Positions 37,612-52,600 of a stretch of 64,000 nucleotides of DNA are shown piece by piece. Source of the stretch: Apostichopus japonicus (taxonomy: Eukaryota > Echinodermata > Holothuroidea > Aspidochirotida > Stichopodidae). The notes under the pieces were generated by a model that had not been told where the DNA came from, made no database searches, and was given only the letters and a program-made list of their open reading frames with translations. The position numbers and the translations under genes were made by a program. The stretch is from contig NC_092561.1 in NCBI RefSeq assembly GCF_037975245.1, positions 17,739,001-17,803,000 of the forward strand. Direction: 5' to 3'. The first letter of the stretch is position 1. Each line of letters opens with the position of its first letter.

Positions 37612-40600
37612 CTTGAATTGGGAGAGAGGGAGAGAGAAAGCAGAAACTGAAGCGAGGAAAAGCTCAACGTAAAAGACATAAAACTGCAGGATATGACATG
37701 CAGGAGGCGCAGTGTTACACACAGAGGCCCAAAAAACAAACAAAAATATCATCATAATAATAATGATAATAATTGATAAGACTTAATTAATAGCAGGATA
37801 CTGAGTACATACTGTATATATTCAAACTACTATTCCTTTGTGGATGATATTTTCCACTTCTTCGTGATTCCATTTTCAATTTTTATATCATCCTGAAATT
37901 AAGAAATCACAAGCTTTGTGTTGTTTATTTGGATTCAGAACGAACTTGCTTTTTGTTACATAGCATCAGTGATTGCTTCGTACACAACTGATTACCGTCT
38001 GTATGGACTTGATTGAGTGAAATTGTGGTCTTGTATGGACAAAATTTGTTGAGGTTCTGTTTTTAAGAGTAATTTCCAAAATATACCCATCAAATACAAT
38101 TGGCTAACTTAACACCGATGATAATGTGGTCTTACCTAAGCTATTGGCATGCTTTTGATTAACCATGGCGGTAAAACAGTCTGTTTTAACTCCATGGATT
38201 AACATACACACAAATGACTGTGTTACTTATGAACATATGTACAAAACACAGAACACAATGAGAGTTGTAGATATATTAACGGTAAGTGGCGATGAATGTT
38301 TAACAGTTTTTCAGGCTCTACACGTTTTCTCAAGAATATGCTTTGGGATAAATGGAGTCATATCATTGCATTAAGACATTATAAGATACAGCAGCACAGA
38401 GTAGCAACTGTTTTGTGAGGGTAAATTTATAGTGCAATTTTGTAAAATTATTGGCCATGAACATTTGTGCACTAATTTGTGAATTTACTACAAAAAGAAA
38501 GAGAAATATTATCTTAACTGAGATACCAACTAATCTGTGATATCAGAAATGTAGTCTCTTACAAATTTCTCAGAGAAAACAGCTTGAGAGCCATGTGCAT
38601 GCCCCTTGTGAAATATCTTCAGGAGAATTTTAGGCTACATTGATCAAGGACAACATTTAAGATGGAAGTGACACAAGAATTACACACAGTACAGTATAGA
38701 ACAACTTATGGTTAGCTGCTACCAATACTGTGGTTTGATACCATCAACAACAAAATACTGGAGCTACATTATTAAACCACAATGCATAAACAGCCTTGGC
38801 TGGCACCAAGGGAGGCTAAATACATAAAGCATCATCGATAAATTATATAATAATATAAACCTTCAGCATTATTAATAGCTGAGATTAACTATCTCTTTAT
38901 TCAGTAATAAAGTCTGTGGGTTGAAATCAACAACACCCAACCACACACACAAAGTTTTCTTGCATGAAATGTTTCTTTGATGTGTGTGTGTCTTCAAGGG
39001 TGGATAATTGGCAGAAGGCCATGATTTAGAAACAGCATCTTCTGCAGAAGACAACAGTTTATATCTTTTTAATATGTTATTCATTGTTTACTGGTCGGAG
39101 TAGTTTCTCTCATAACCGGGCATTCTGAAATTTCTTCTTGAGCCAAATTATTCAGGGATGATTTGAAACCAAAACAATAACAAAAAAAATTGATTGCAAG
39201 TAAACTGCATGAGAAAGATGCATCGAGCACAAACAACAGCATCGGCAAAACATGAACTTTCGGAGAGAAATCAAGTGGAAAACATGCTGAGGAAGACGCT
39301 TGAAAGAAGAATTTCACTTTGGATGCAACAGATGAAGAACTTGGGAAACATTGAATGACGTAGGAAACAAACATGTTAACGGATACTTCCTGACAAGTCA
39401 CAACTTGTTGCATCATTTTTTTCTTCGGTTCTATTTCTAGTAAACAAGATTTCGGCGACCTGACTCGTGTTGTTTCTTTCTTAGAACCATGAATTTATGT
39501 TAATGCTGAAGTCTGGGTTTAGATGAAGATGCTTGATCTGATGATGTTAAGTACTCTAATGAGTTTAGGGTTCGTGGTAACCTATATACAGCCAAGTGTA
39601 TTTTGATCCCAAGCTAAATTTAGATGCTAAAGGTTTTCAGTTGGTCCATTTTATTCAGATTATACTCGCAGTTGTTGACTGTTTGTTGGGCTGCAAAACA
39701 TAGCCAAAGCTCTTCGAGATGTTATATGGCTTTATCTAGAAGAATCTGGCACATTGGAAAGGTATAAAGGTATAAATTACAGCCATTATGACAATGACAT
39801 ATGGTAACTGATATATTATCTCCCAGGGTCCTAGATGCCCTGTTATCAGGTCACCATTTCACAACTGCACCATGTTGCTACACTGTATGTGTGTATACGT
39901 AGACATCCAAAATGAGATTGTCTATAACGTTAACAGTTTCATATGATAGTTACTGTATGCTAGCATTTCACATTTCAATGTGTTACAATGGAAACATTCA
40001 GCAGTTTTAAGTTTGCACAACAACTTTTCAAGGTTTAGAAATTTCTTGCAGTACAACAAATGTGGTGCATCTACAATAGGGTACAGGCAAGTACATTAGG
40101 CAAGGCACTAAGCAAAAACAGGTAAATAATTCCTACATTAACAGGAAAGTTCATCTCATATAGATCACACATATGGAAAGAAAGAGAACCAGTTAGGGAG
40201 AATAACACAAATGAACATCATCTCACAAATTTTAACAGATGATCCTTGAATACACATGCAATTTATGTCACTTGTTTTGACATGCTGAACCTAACGCCCA
40301 GATATTACTAACATCAAAATTGGATTGTAACGTTTAAGAAATTATGCTGGAGGTTAATCTCTCTTGCACCAGCCACTTTATACGATTGCATGGATTTTCA
40401 ATTTAACTATTTAAGTTGAATATCAATCGGGATTTGTAAATTCATACCAAAGCTTTTAATAGAGCTAGACTTGTTGTGCAAAGAAGATACAGCAGATATA
40501 ATATCTCTCGTCTGACAGAAATTCTTATTTCTGTATCGGATATCTTTCTTGGGATTAAATGGTATCACACCTGTAGGCTCAACATATTCTGAATTATTGA

Positions 40601-43600
40601 TGGGAGATAAAAAGTTATCTTATGATTTTTTTATCAACACTTTTGTTATGTCAGCTCCAACGATAGAAAAACAAAACAATTATAAACTTCGCTTCATTCT
40701 GCGGATATTGTTGTTTTTCAACAGGTTGGAGACAGATATTACAAATGAAATTGTTTCAATTATTAAGATACCAGGCAGATTACTAATCAAAAGTGTACCA
40801 GCAAGAAAATCTAAGCTACATTAAGGGTGGTTGCTTAATATCACAATCATTGCAGCATCAATTGAGTATTTTCTGTTGATATTAATTGTAAAATACCATA
40901 TCAGTTTATAAGAGAATTCAAACCTTAGTTCAAACATGTGAATTTCAACTAGTCATGGCAAAGAAAAGAAAAAAAAGCAACAAGGAACCCCTTTGTTATT
41001 TATTCCCACTGATGATAAAAGATAATCACCTGTCACAACTCAAATGATCGTTGATTTATGTGTTTGTTTATCACCTCCATTTGAAATGTATTCATATCTT
41101 GAAAGTTGACATGGGCTTTGAGATGTTTTTTTTTTCAGAGTTTCAACATTACCTTTGTCCGCACTTTCAACAAAGGAGAGAATAGTAAGGGACACTTTTC
41201 GATAGACCATTTGAATATGAATTCACAAATGTCTACTTTGTTTTGTATTTGATACTGCATTATGGACTTATTCTATCCAGGTTTATGCATCTTCATAAGA
41301 TGCAGTGAATAGACTAACATCAGAAGAGCAGATTTATACTCACTCATAACATCAAACTAACAAATGAAATGAGTCAACACTGGTCGCTCATCACTTACAG
41401 TAGTTACAGTTTATAAAGTTATCGTTATACCGTAGTTTATTTCAGCAGATCAAAATACATCATGTTCCTAAGTGGGAGACTACGATATCCTTAGTCTAGA
41501 TAGAAGGTAATTTTCCAGGTAAGTGGAAGCTGGAATCATATTTGTTGTGTGTAAACTTGAGTAATTTAAACCTCCTTTCAAGTGCAGCTTGTTTTTAAAT
41601 GGAGCAAGATAGAGTGTACAGTATGTAATTCTATCGATAGTCTTTTGAATAACGAAAATATAAACTATGAAATTGATATAAAAACCAAAGCAGTCAGCAT
41701 AGCCCGACAGGATCCTTCTGATGGTGTCAAAGGTAATCATGGCTGTGTGATATTAATGGCTGACCATTTAAAACTGTGTTTGATGACATATTATCAAGCT
41801 TTGTTGTTTTGCTTGTTCTGTGTTGACTACATAAAGTTGACAAATCAAGCTTTTAACATGGACTAAACAAATGTCATTGAAAAACTTGACAGGGTTTAGA
41901 CATACAAGAAAAACAAAACTTAAACACAGAGGCTGTTAGAAAGAACTTGCTTCAAACAATATTTTATTTATATATCCATTCATTTCTTTACAAGACAAAT
42001 GGAAAATCAAACAAACCATTTCTTACTTTCTTTAATTTGCTTTCCCTTTCTAATATGTAACACTACCACATACGGTATGACTACAACCTAAACATCTGTC
42101 TTTTTTTCTTTTTCATTTAGAAATTTCAGCATCCGTTTATTTCAACTTATAAGTGCATGAATGAAATCTGGAATTTTGAATACCATATAATGCAATTTTT
42201 AATAATAAGAAAAGTTTTTCTACAGTGTATATTAATAAGCATTTGCAAAACACCAGCTTTTTGTTTGGTCATGTATATTCATCGTGATAGCTTAGATTAT
42301 TGTTAGTAAGTTAACATTCAGTTACATTATAAATAGATGGTTAATTATGTAATGTTCACTGTTAATGGATATTAATTATGATGAGCACACGCTAATTAAT
42401 ATAAACAAACACAAGATAGCCACTTCTTGTTTATTTTTACTTAAAAAGACAATCACATTAGCTGTAAGAGACTTCTGTCTGCATTGACGTAGCTGTGTAA
42501 CATTTAAAAATAATTTCTTATTATGTACAGATGAGATCAGACAAATATGCCTTAATAATAATTTTACAAAAATTGATGTGAAACCTTTTAAAACAGAAAA
42601 ACTCTTTGTACTATCTGGACTCCCCCCTGTGATCAATGTCTCCCAACCAGTTGTAAACTGTTATGGAATATGAAACTTTGAAGAAAAGAATTGTTTGTAC
42701 CTACTTTGGTGACAAACTCTTAATTAGTCAGTTCATTCTTTAATTCATGTGACATAACCACAACAATATTACAGCAGGGAGAAAACTATGTTGATGATTT
42801 TCTCCCTGTTTCCTTACCACCGCCTCTCCACACCCTTCCCCTCAACCAAATCCCCATCTCCTTCCCTTGTCCACACCCTACCCTTGGCCAGATTACTGTA
42901 CACAGATCGATAACTATCAAAAGTTTTGACTTATCTCTTGAAGCATTTAATCATCTAATTCGACTCTCCTCAATATTTGGAAATGCTCAACATTTTATGG
43001 GGGAGCTGCCACCTCCGTTAAAGAACTACTAAACCTTACTATACATTTTAACATGCTTTCATGTCTTTCAAACATGTTTAATTCAACGATGTTCTAAAGT
43101 CTACTAAATGGTTCGATTTTATAGATAGGAAGCGATGGTTGAAATTATTACTTAATTTAAACCTGTACTCTTCAATCTTTTCCAAAAATGCAAGCGGTAA
43201 AACTATTTAAGCTAAAATACATCCACTTATGTGGCCCAGCATCCTGAACATAATTGTTCAGGATGCTGGCTCTTTTTGTCCCCCTCGAAAAGACTTCTAC
43301 CGTATTGAACTTGGACAGGATTTTCAACTTGAGATGTAGCTACAGTTTTTGTCGAGAGTTTACAAAAGCTGATGATGATCATATTGAGATTAGTAACATA
43401 ATATTTTCTTTTTTGTCACATGTATGTGACCTGTACCAATGCAGTGTTCTAAACTGCTTTGTACTTTGTTATATGGTTAACATATAACCATCAGCCATGT
43501 CCTACTAGCCTTGCATAACTCAATCTCCCATGGAAATTAACCACGTTTTAAAACTTTGCATTACCAGCCAAACTCTCAATTTTAACACAAGTGCCCTCCT

Positions 43601-46600
43601 TATCAGCTATGAAATGATCTAAGCAGGTAACCTTTTAGCACTGTTGTACATATCACCTCTATTGCATTACTCTATGCTATTTGGAGGGGCCAACGTTTAC
43701 CTACTGTACCAACCAAGTTAATAATTACTATTCAATCTCCTCTTTGGAGCCCTTTACAGAGCTCTTTGACTACAATTTATTGAAGAACATCAGGAACTTT
43801 TACACATTTAATGATACAATATACTACACTGCAGTATATGTAAAATACCTCCTCTCTCTATCTATCTATCTCTCTTTTGCTCACTGCCGACCAAAAACTA
43901 CTTCTTATTCCGGTCAGCTAAAATATCCTAACATAACTATTTACAGTAAAGTAAGTACAAGCCTCCCTCGCAGAAAGGCGCTTTTGACATTTCCCAAATA
44001 AGTTTTAATACCACAGAGAAACACAAAGATATCCTTCCTTCATAAATTATTGCACATTTGTCCCAAATTTTAATTAGAAACTGCCATTTAAACCAAAAAC
44101 AGGAACAGTATATGACATGAAACCAAATAGAAATACAGCAAAGTTTCTGAGTACAAACTTTCGATAGATGCGAGCAGATTTGTTTTTATGTACAGCATTC
44201 CAAGTTTTCAACTAATCTAAGCAAAAGAACATTTCAATATCCCATACCATTGTAAATACAAAAAAAGCTGGTCTAATCTTTCTATGTTAGATGCAACTGT
44301 GAGGTGACCACAAAGCGTTGCATACTGTACATCCATTTATGTAAAGAGATATTTAACGAAAAGTGATAAAAACATCTCAGTCTTAAAAGCTCACTTTTTG
44401 TCATTTTTTTGGCGGAATGGAATGAAAGCAAGTGGTACTTAACAAAACAAACTTATAAAACAAGGCTAAACAATCAAACATCACCGAATGGCAAGTCAAT
44501 AAATCATTTTAGTGAAAAGACGGTTTCGAAGTCATCAGTTGGAGAAACGAACAGATACTGTATAATGCAAGAAAAAGATTGGAGGGGTCCTTATCACCAG
44601 AATTATTTTTATTTAAAAGTTTAAAAAAAAAAAAAAGAACATTGTATCTGGTGCTGAATAAACAGTCGGTTTTTTTAGACCATTAAAGTAGATGGATGCA
44701 ACTTGTACAATGCACCCAGTTGGGATTATTTTTTATAAACTTTAAGTTCATTTCATGCTTTAAAGAATTTGTAATGACGCTAGGAGCACTTACTGTACAT
44801 ATGAATATCTGGTGTCTGTCAGATAAAAGGTTACCTAGGGACTGTTCATACTGACAGTATGATTGTTTGGAAGCCTGACATGTGAGTACAGTATAGAGTG
44901 GTATTAGCATAAGCACTAGGAAATTGTCTCAAACTACAGTACCTGGTATATTTGCAACTGTGTTCATAGTGAAAATACTTCATGAAAGATCAGTTGATCA
45001 GGCAAGGAGTAATGTTGTTTCTCTTGCACTGAGCACTTAACACACCAATTAACACAATGGTCAAGAGAATTTGTAAACAAATTAATTAACTATGTTACAG
45101 ACCATCAGTAATGAGATGACTCATATGTCCTGTAATTCTAACCCAGTTTAAGCTATACATACGTACAGATCATATCACCAACCTCATTCAGTATTATGAT
45201 ATATATACTGTACTGTTATTAAGAAACAGCCAATATGTAGCAATGTGTGGTGATGTGCTTAGTTCATCTTAGTATTTAAAGGTACCAGCACAAGACAAGT
45301 CCAGCACAGCTATATGGCACCATGTAAAATTTAAATACCTTGACTTATTCAATGTAGTATGTTGCAATGCAGCCAATTCAACTACTGTACAGTATATCAT
45401 ACCATGTACATTCAAAGTACAATGTATCATGCAAGGTTATCATAATTAATACCAAGTATCATAAAGTACCTAGTTTAGTATCATGATACCAGGTGCAATG
45501 TTGAGTTCAATTGTAATATCATCTTGGATGATGTCACATTTCTTTACATTCTCAATATAGTTTAATAACATTTTCAACATGAATTTCTCAAACCTCAACA
45601 GCTGCTAACATTCAACTTTAGAAGAACCCTGGTTTTAATAGTGGCTTCCCATTTTAACACACCACCTACTGTATTAAGTCACTCCAGAAAGATCCAAATT
45701 AAACTGACATATGGTATGTTACAAGTTTGGATGACAGTATAAAGTCACTTTTGTTATAATTCATATTCTTTTTCACTACCAGCAACTAAAGATAATTGAG
45801 TATTAGGCCTTATACTAGTCCTTCCCTATGAACCAGACAGTTAAATTTACAGAAATGCAAGCCTTGGAACCAGCAATTCTAATTTGGACTTCCCTGGATG
45901 GGGTGTGTTTCAGTTTCATTACCTACCACTGGCATAAAGCCTGCGACATATGTTGTCAGAAAAAGGGGGAAAAAAGGACATGCGGTATGCCCACATGACA
46001 GAAACTATTGGTAAAACTGAACTGAAATTTCAATGAAAAATCTTGTATGGTAGGGAAAAATGTTCTTAAGATTTGAAACTTGTTTATGTGATGTTTTGCA
46101 CAGTTTTTACTACATTTCTAGGCCACATTTGGAGGGAAGTGAAAACGAGGATGAGTTTTAAACCATATTATGCGTACTTAGGATGGCAGTCAATAATGAC
46201 ACCCTCATCAATTTGGGAGTGCATAATTGAATAATCTGCATACAACACCTGATAGCCTCACTACAATTCCAAACAATCACTTTGCGAAAGGAAATCAAAA
46301 CTTTCAAAAATGTGTTTTTGCTTATTTGTGGTAGAATCACACTGCTAGTTTTGTTAGCAATACTGGCTCCACTGTATACTCAATGACTATTAAATCTCAG
46401 TATCATTGGTCTTCTCTATCAATCAATATCAAGAGAATCAGTTTTGGCCACAAATAGGGCTAAAATGTTAAATGACCACCCATGTTCAAACTTTAATAAC
46501 CATTTTATCCCCATTTGGAATGACCCTTTGACCTCTCTGACAAATCTTGTTATCTTACAATGTAACAGACCTCAATTTGATGAGAATAATTGGGGGAAGT

Positions 46601-49600
46601 ATATAGCTGGGAGTCTGTTAATAGTAAATTGATAGCCTTAAGTAGTTTTCTTTCTTCTTACTTTCTCTGCCTATAATTTCTTTGCCTGCACCCTCAATCC
46701 TGCATTTAACATCCAATTCGCAAAGTTGAATGCTTTCTCTAAGTGATGTTAGGTTCTGAACTGTATAATTGCGTAAATGCTCACTACAGAGAAAGACCGG
46801 TTCACACCTTCTTATCTAGCGTGTTTGATATGAATTCTATGTACTGGTAACAGATCTGCGCTTCATTCTGGATAGCTGACGGTACACCTCGGTACATGGT
46901 GATTCTTTGAAATATTTCCACATCAGTCTATGACAGCTTTAAACAAGCAGTACTATCAGCTACCTCTCCTTTGCATAGCTGAGGGTACACTTGTTTGGTA
47001 CAGGTACATGGTGATTTGTTGATATATTTCCAAATCAGTCCATGACAGCTTTACACAAGCCGTACTATCAGCTACCTGTGTTGTTTTGTATTTCTTTTCC
47101 CATTGATACTGCAGTCTTTTTTTCTATCTCCCACTTATGTAGTAAGGGAGGGCTCATCCTTATAAGCTCACCTGAGCTACTTTGAGTTCCTCCTCATCCT
47201 CCAAAGTCTACCTCAACCTCCTTCAACCTCTCCCTCAACCTCTACCTCAACCTCCAAAGTCTACTTTAGCCTATAAATGTACTATCTTAATGTTCTCCAG
47301 GTTAAATACTGCTTTGACTTAAAATAAATGTGCGAGCAACTCAATTCAACTCAACTCTATTCTTCTGCACAGAATAAAATGTTATTACTGTATGCTGGTT
47401 ATAATACAATCATTCATACCTTCATGCATATTTCAATGCCGAAGCATACCCAGTTTCTGTCCAAACAGCTTTACATTAAGCTGCACAAGTAATATATCTT
47501 CTCTTCAATATTTACTTTCCTTTCCACTTCATGACAAATCAAGTCTTCCAAGTGCTGTTCATGTGTTTTAAGCATTGCAATATCTCAGCCTATCAGCTGT
47601 ATCTTAAAGTATCAATGATCATAATGCTCTCATAGTACCCTCAAAACAGGTTGAACTTAAGATTGTCCTCTGAATATTGTCTGAATATACCTCTTTCTTC
47701 AGTTTTCACTGACCAACAGACTTGGTATTCAAGCTGAACATCACTTAGTACACAGTAATTGCAATAAGTAGAAACAAATAAATGAAAACAACAAACACAC
47801 ACAATAATATTTGGACCAGCATACACAAATGGTTAGGAAGAATGAATGCTATATAGCCTGTATTGGGCTTAGAGTACCGTTCTGGGTGAAGTTTAACAAA
47901 GAATGTGCCATTCTATTTTGTAGCAGGTTCAGAACTACATAGTCAATTGATTCACTTGTATAGATATAGTCCTCAGTTCCTGTGTCATTTGATTCTACCC
48001 TTGCACTAGGTCCACATATCTTGAATCAGTTGATTCTACTCTTGTATCAGGTCCACAACTATGGTGTCATTTGATTGTATCCTTGTACTACAGTAGGTCC
48101 ACCTAGAGCTCTTGTATCAGTTGATTCTCTTCTTGTATGAGGTCTACAACTATTGTGTCATTTGATTCTACCCTTGTACTAGGTCCACATCTCTTGTAAA
48201 AGTTGATTCTTTTCTTGTACCAGGTCCACAACTACAGTATGTTGTCATTTGATTTTACCCTTGTAATAGGTGCACCTCTCTTGTATCAGTTGATTTCACT
48301 CTTGTATCAGGTCCAAACTATGGTGTCAATGGTTCTACCCTTGTACTAGGTCCACCTCTCTTGTATCAGTTGATTCTATTCTTGTATCAGGTCCACAACT
48401 ACAGTATGTTGTCATTTGATTCTACCCTTGTAATAGGTCCACATCTCTTGTATCAGTTGATTCTATTCTTGTACCAGGTCCACAACTACAGTATGTTGTC
48501 ACTTGATTCTACCCTTGTAGTAGGTCCACCTCTCTTGTATCAGTTGATTCTGTTCTTGTATCAGGTCCACAACTACAGTATGATGTAATTTGATTCTACC
48601 CTTGTACTAGGTCCAGCTCTCTTGTATCAGTTGATTCTATTCTTGTACCAGGTCCACAACTACAATAAATGTCAGTTGATTCTACCCTTGTAATAGGTCC
48701 ACCTCTCTTGTATCAGTTGATTCTGTTCTTGTATCAGGTCCACAACTACAGTATGATTTAATTTGATTCTACCCTTGTACTAGGTCCAGCTCTCTTGTAT
48801 CAGTTGATTCTACTCTTGTACCAGGTCCACAACTACAGTATGTTGTCATTTGATTCTACCCTTGTACTAGGTCCACCTCTCTTGTATCAGTTGATTCTAT
48901 TCTTGTATCAGGTCCACAACTACAGTATGTTGTCACTTGATTTTACCCTTGTACTAGGTCCACCTCTCTTGTATCAGTTGATTCTACTCTTGTATCAGGT
49001 CCACAACTACAGTATGTTGTCATTTGATTCTACCCTTGTACTAGGTCCACCTCTCTTGTATCAGTTGATTCTACTCTTGTACCAGGTCCACAACTACAGT
49101 ATGTTGTCATTTGATTCTATCCTTGTAAAAGGTCCACCTCTCTTGTATCAGTTGATTCTGTTCTTGTATCAGGTCCACAACTACAGTATGATGTAATTTG
49201 ATTCTACCCTTGTACTAGGTCCAGCTCTCTTGTATCAGTTGATTCTATTCTTGTACAAGGTCCACAACTACAATAAATGTCAGTTGATTCTACCCTTGTA
49301 ATAGGTCCACATCTCTTGTATCAGTTGATTCTATTCTTGTATCAGGTCCACAACTACAGTATGTTGTCATTTGATTCTACCCTTGTAATAGGTCCACCTC
49401 TCTTGTATCAGTTGATTCTGTTCTTGTATCAGGTCCACAACTACAGTATGGTGTCAATTGACTCTACCCTTGTTCTCGGTCCACATCTCTTGTATCAGTT
49501 GATCCTGTTCTTGTATCAGGTCCACAACTACAGTATGATGTAATTTGGTTCTACCCTTGTACTAGGTCCAGCTCTCTTGTATCAGTTGATCCTGTTCTTG

Positions 49601-52600
49601 TATCAGGTCCACAATTATGGTGTCAATTGATTCTACCCTTGTTCTAGGTCCACATCTCTTGTATCAGTTGATTCTGTTCTTGTATCAGGTCCACAACTAC
49701 AGTATGATGTAATTTGATTCAACCCTTGTACTAGGTCCAGCTCTCTTGTATCAGTTGATCCTATTCTTGTATCAGGTCCACAATTATGGTGTCAATTGAT
49801 TCTACCCTTGTTCTAGGTACACATCTCTTGTATCAGTTGATTCTGTTCTTGTATCAGGTCCACAACTATGTTGTCATTTGATTGTATCCTTGTACTAGGT
49901 CCACCTCTCTTTTGATGTTTGATTCTACTGTTTTATCAGGTCTTACAGTCAGTTATAAACTCCACTATTCCATATTTAACTATTGACATGAGCTTCTCCT
50001 CATGCAATTAGACTACTCTCAATCTGTTTTACCTGTAACATGTAAATGTTCTCTTTATTACTTAAATATTCAATTCTTCTATAATGACTACCTCAATAAT
50101 GATGATGATTCTACCGTTATACCAAGTTTCCCAGGTGAAGACAAACATCATCACCTAAAATGACATTTAGCAGAACTTTTAATAAAGAATATGGAAAAAA
50201 AATATAGCAAAGCAAGATTTCCTTGCAAGAATTATACAACCTCCTTAAAAAAGTTAACTCTATAAAGACAATAATGCGAAAAAAGACCAAACAATCAATG
50301 ATGCTACAAAACTGATCGCTGTAAAAACAATTCCTTCAAAAATGTCTTTTTCACCACTCTTTTGTCATATACCTTTCGGAAACTCCAATTCTACAACCAC
50401 ATAACTGCCCCACAAGAACAAATTCTTGTCCATCTTCACTTTCCACTAAACTGACTCTGTTATTGACAATTTTCCCTATGAATTCTCCAATACTCTTTAA
50501 ACTGACAATCTTTTCAGATTGCAAATTAACACTAGTCATCATATATGCTGACTTTCGTACTCCTAGGCAATATAACAAATGCCATCTTAAACAAAACAAA
50601 AACATCCAAAAAGTTTCTAGGGATATTGGAAATTAAAAGCTAAACTTGCAAAGAATCTTCACACCTTTGCAAAGTTTTCTTCCAGCACACTAACACTGCA
50701 TCTTCCAGCCCTTGAGGTAATTATGTCCAACAGAAACTTCACAATTTGCCAATGTGCATTGACCTAGAGAGTTCTACAACGTTTTTAACACTAAAATATT
50801 GCTAGTTTTAACAACACACCACTGCTTCATCCAAGTTTTGCTCCACATCTGGATTTTGTATGCTTAAATGTAGCTGGTTACACATCTCAGATATACTCTA
50901 CTTCACCCCAACTGTAAAATTTGTAAACTAAACACAACTATGATCACAAATTAAATGATGCTTTTTTAATATTTAATATTTAAATGACTTCTACCTGGCC
51001 ATATATTCACCACAAATAAACTCTCCTCAAACCATGCTTTAATTTGGTTTTTATCTTGAACAAACTTTTCACAGCTCGTGTTTATCCTGTGTTTTGCTAA
51101 AAATTTCATGAGAAACAAAGACTTACAAGAATATTTACCTGACATGTTATTCTGGTGAAATGATCTACGGTACTTTCTGGTTTATATCATTCTTGGAATG
51201 CTCTTAAAACAAAGTATATCATGGACAGGTATAAAATATGCAACCTCCAGAAACAAAAAGAAAGAAGACAAAAAATAAAATAAAATACCAACATCTCTTT
51301 CTAGTAAAATGATTTTCTGTTCCTTGTTTCCAAGGAAAACAAGGACTGACTCCTTAACAACCAGAATAGTTGCTTGTATCACTGAAGATGATATAGGAGT
51401 ACCTCCACCTGTCAACGCTAGTGCTTGTAGCTATCAATAATTATACAGAATAAACTGTCTTCATTTTCTATAGTAAGTCTATGGTTAGACAGCAACCTAC
51501 TGTATCATAGAGAACAAGACTATGGCCAAACGTTGATTAAATGCCGTTTACATTGTAACATCATTCAAACAAAAATACATGAAATAAACTGCTCCTATGG
51601 GTGTTATTAAAAAAAATCAACATTCACTTGACATTAAATACAAACTTTGAGTTAATTTATGCAGTGTTTCTATCTTACATTGACATCAGCTCATGAATGG
51701 TGAAATAAGATGCAGGTAACAGAGTAAGAATTCTTAAGACTCACATCGGGCACCACATCAGAAAGTTGTCATGCATTCAGTACATTCTACATAAACATAT
51801 CTTTCCGTAAACTGTGCAGTACTCATTCTTCGCTGAGCCTGTCCACTACACATCCATTGCACCAGACCTATAAAACAGTGCATTGAACATTGTTATTTGC
51901 TTTAACCAATGTAAAATGATGCTTATACACTCTTAACCTCAATTGTTGTGATATTGTGAATGGCCATTAAATAAATATGGATGGTTTACCACAACTTTAA
52001 CTTACTGTAGGCAAATGTCTACTTTGAATGCAAACTTTAAGCAGCCACGAAAGCTGAACACACCTTAATACCAATTAAGAAAAGGATCTTACTGCTTGCT
52101 TTTGAATAATACACTTGAACTTTTCCCCTAATACTATATAGCGGTTACAGATTATTATTCCCTTATCCCTCTTTTACATCAATGTGAAAGAAAGAACATG
52201 GAATGCTGCAAAATATCTAAAGCTGCTCACACTTTCGTCACCATTCTGAAGGTTTCCATCTGCTACCGTCAATGTTTGTTTGTGCGTTTCGGCATACATG
52301 GCAGAGAATTGATCGAAAGTGACACAGTTTTCACTTTGAAACTTTTGGTACAAGGAAGGTTCTTTAGCAGTCAAATCTCATTTTGTAGCCATTTACTGTA
52401 TTTATATTCTCACTGTAGGAATGTATCTGGATATCATCAAAGAAGTTGAGAGGGTTTCAGCAAACTTTCCTGCGATTCCTGCAATCTTACTTTCACGATC
52501 ACACAAAGGGTTTCATCATGTCCATCAGCTAGTACAGTGTGCATGGGTCGCCTGAAAATGTTGTCATCTTCACCACGAAACTTTAAACTTAGAATGCTCT

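Noticed and set aside
39081-39416. 111-codon minus-strand frame between the two terminal exons
   Set aside because: Cysteine/serine/phenylalanine-rich with no BCL-2 motif, no phase-consistent splice sites and no recognised family.
48361-49543. Repeat-containing frames resembling a membrane protein
   Set aside because: They follow the 87-bp minisatellite, which is a multiple of three, and there is no start, splice or promoter support.
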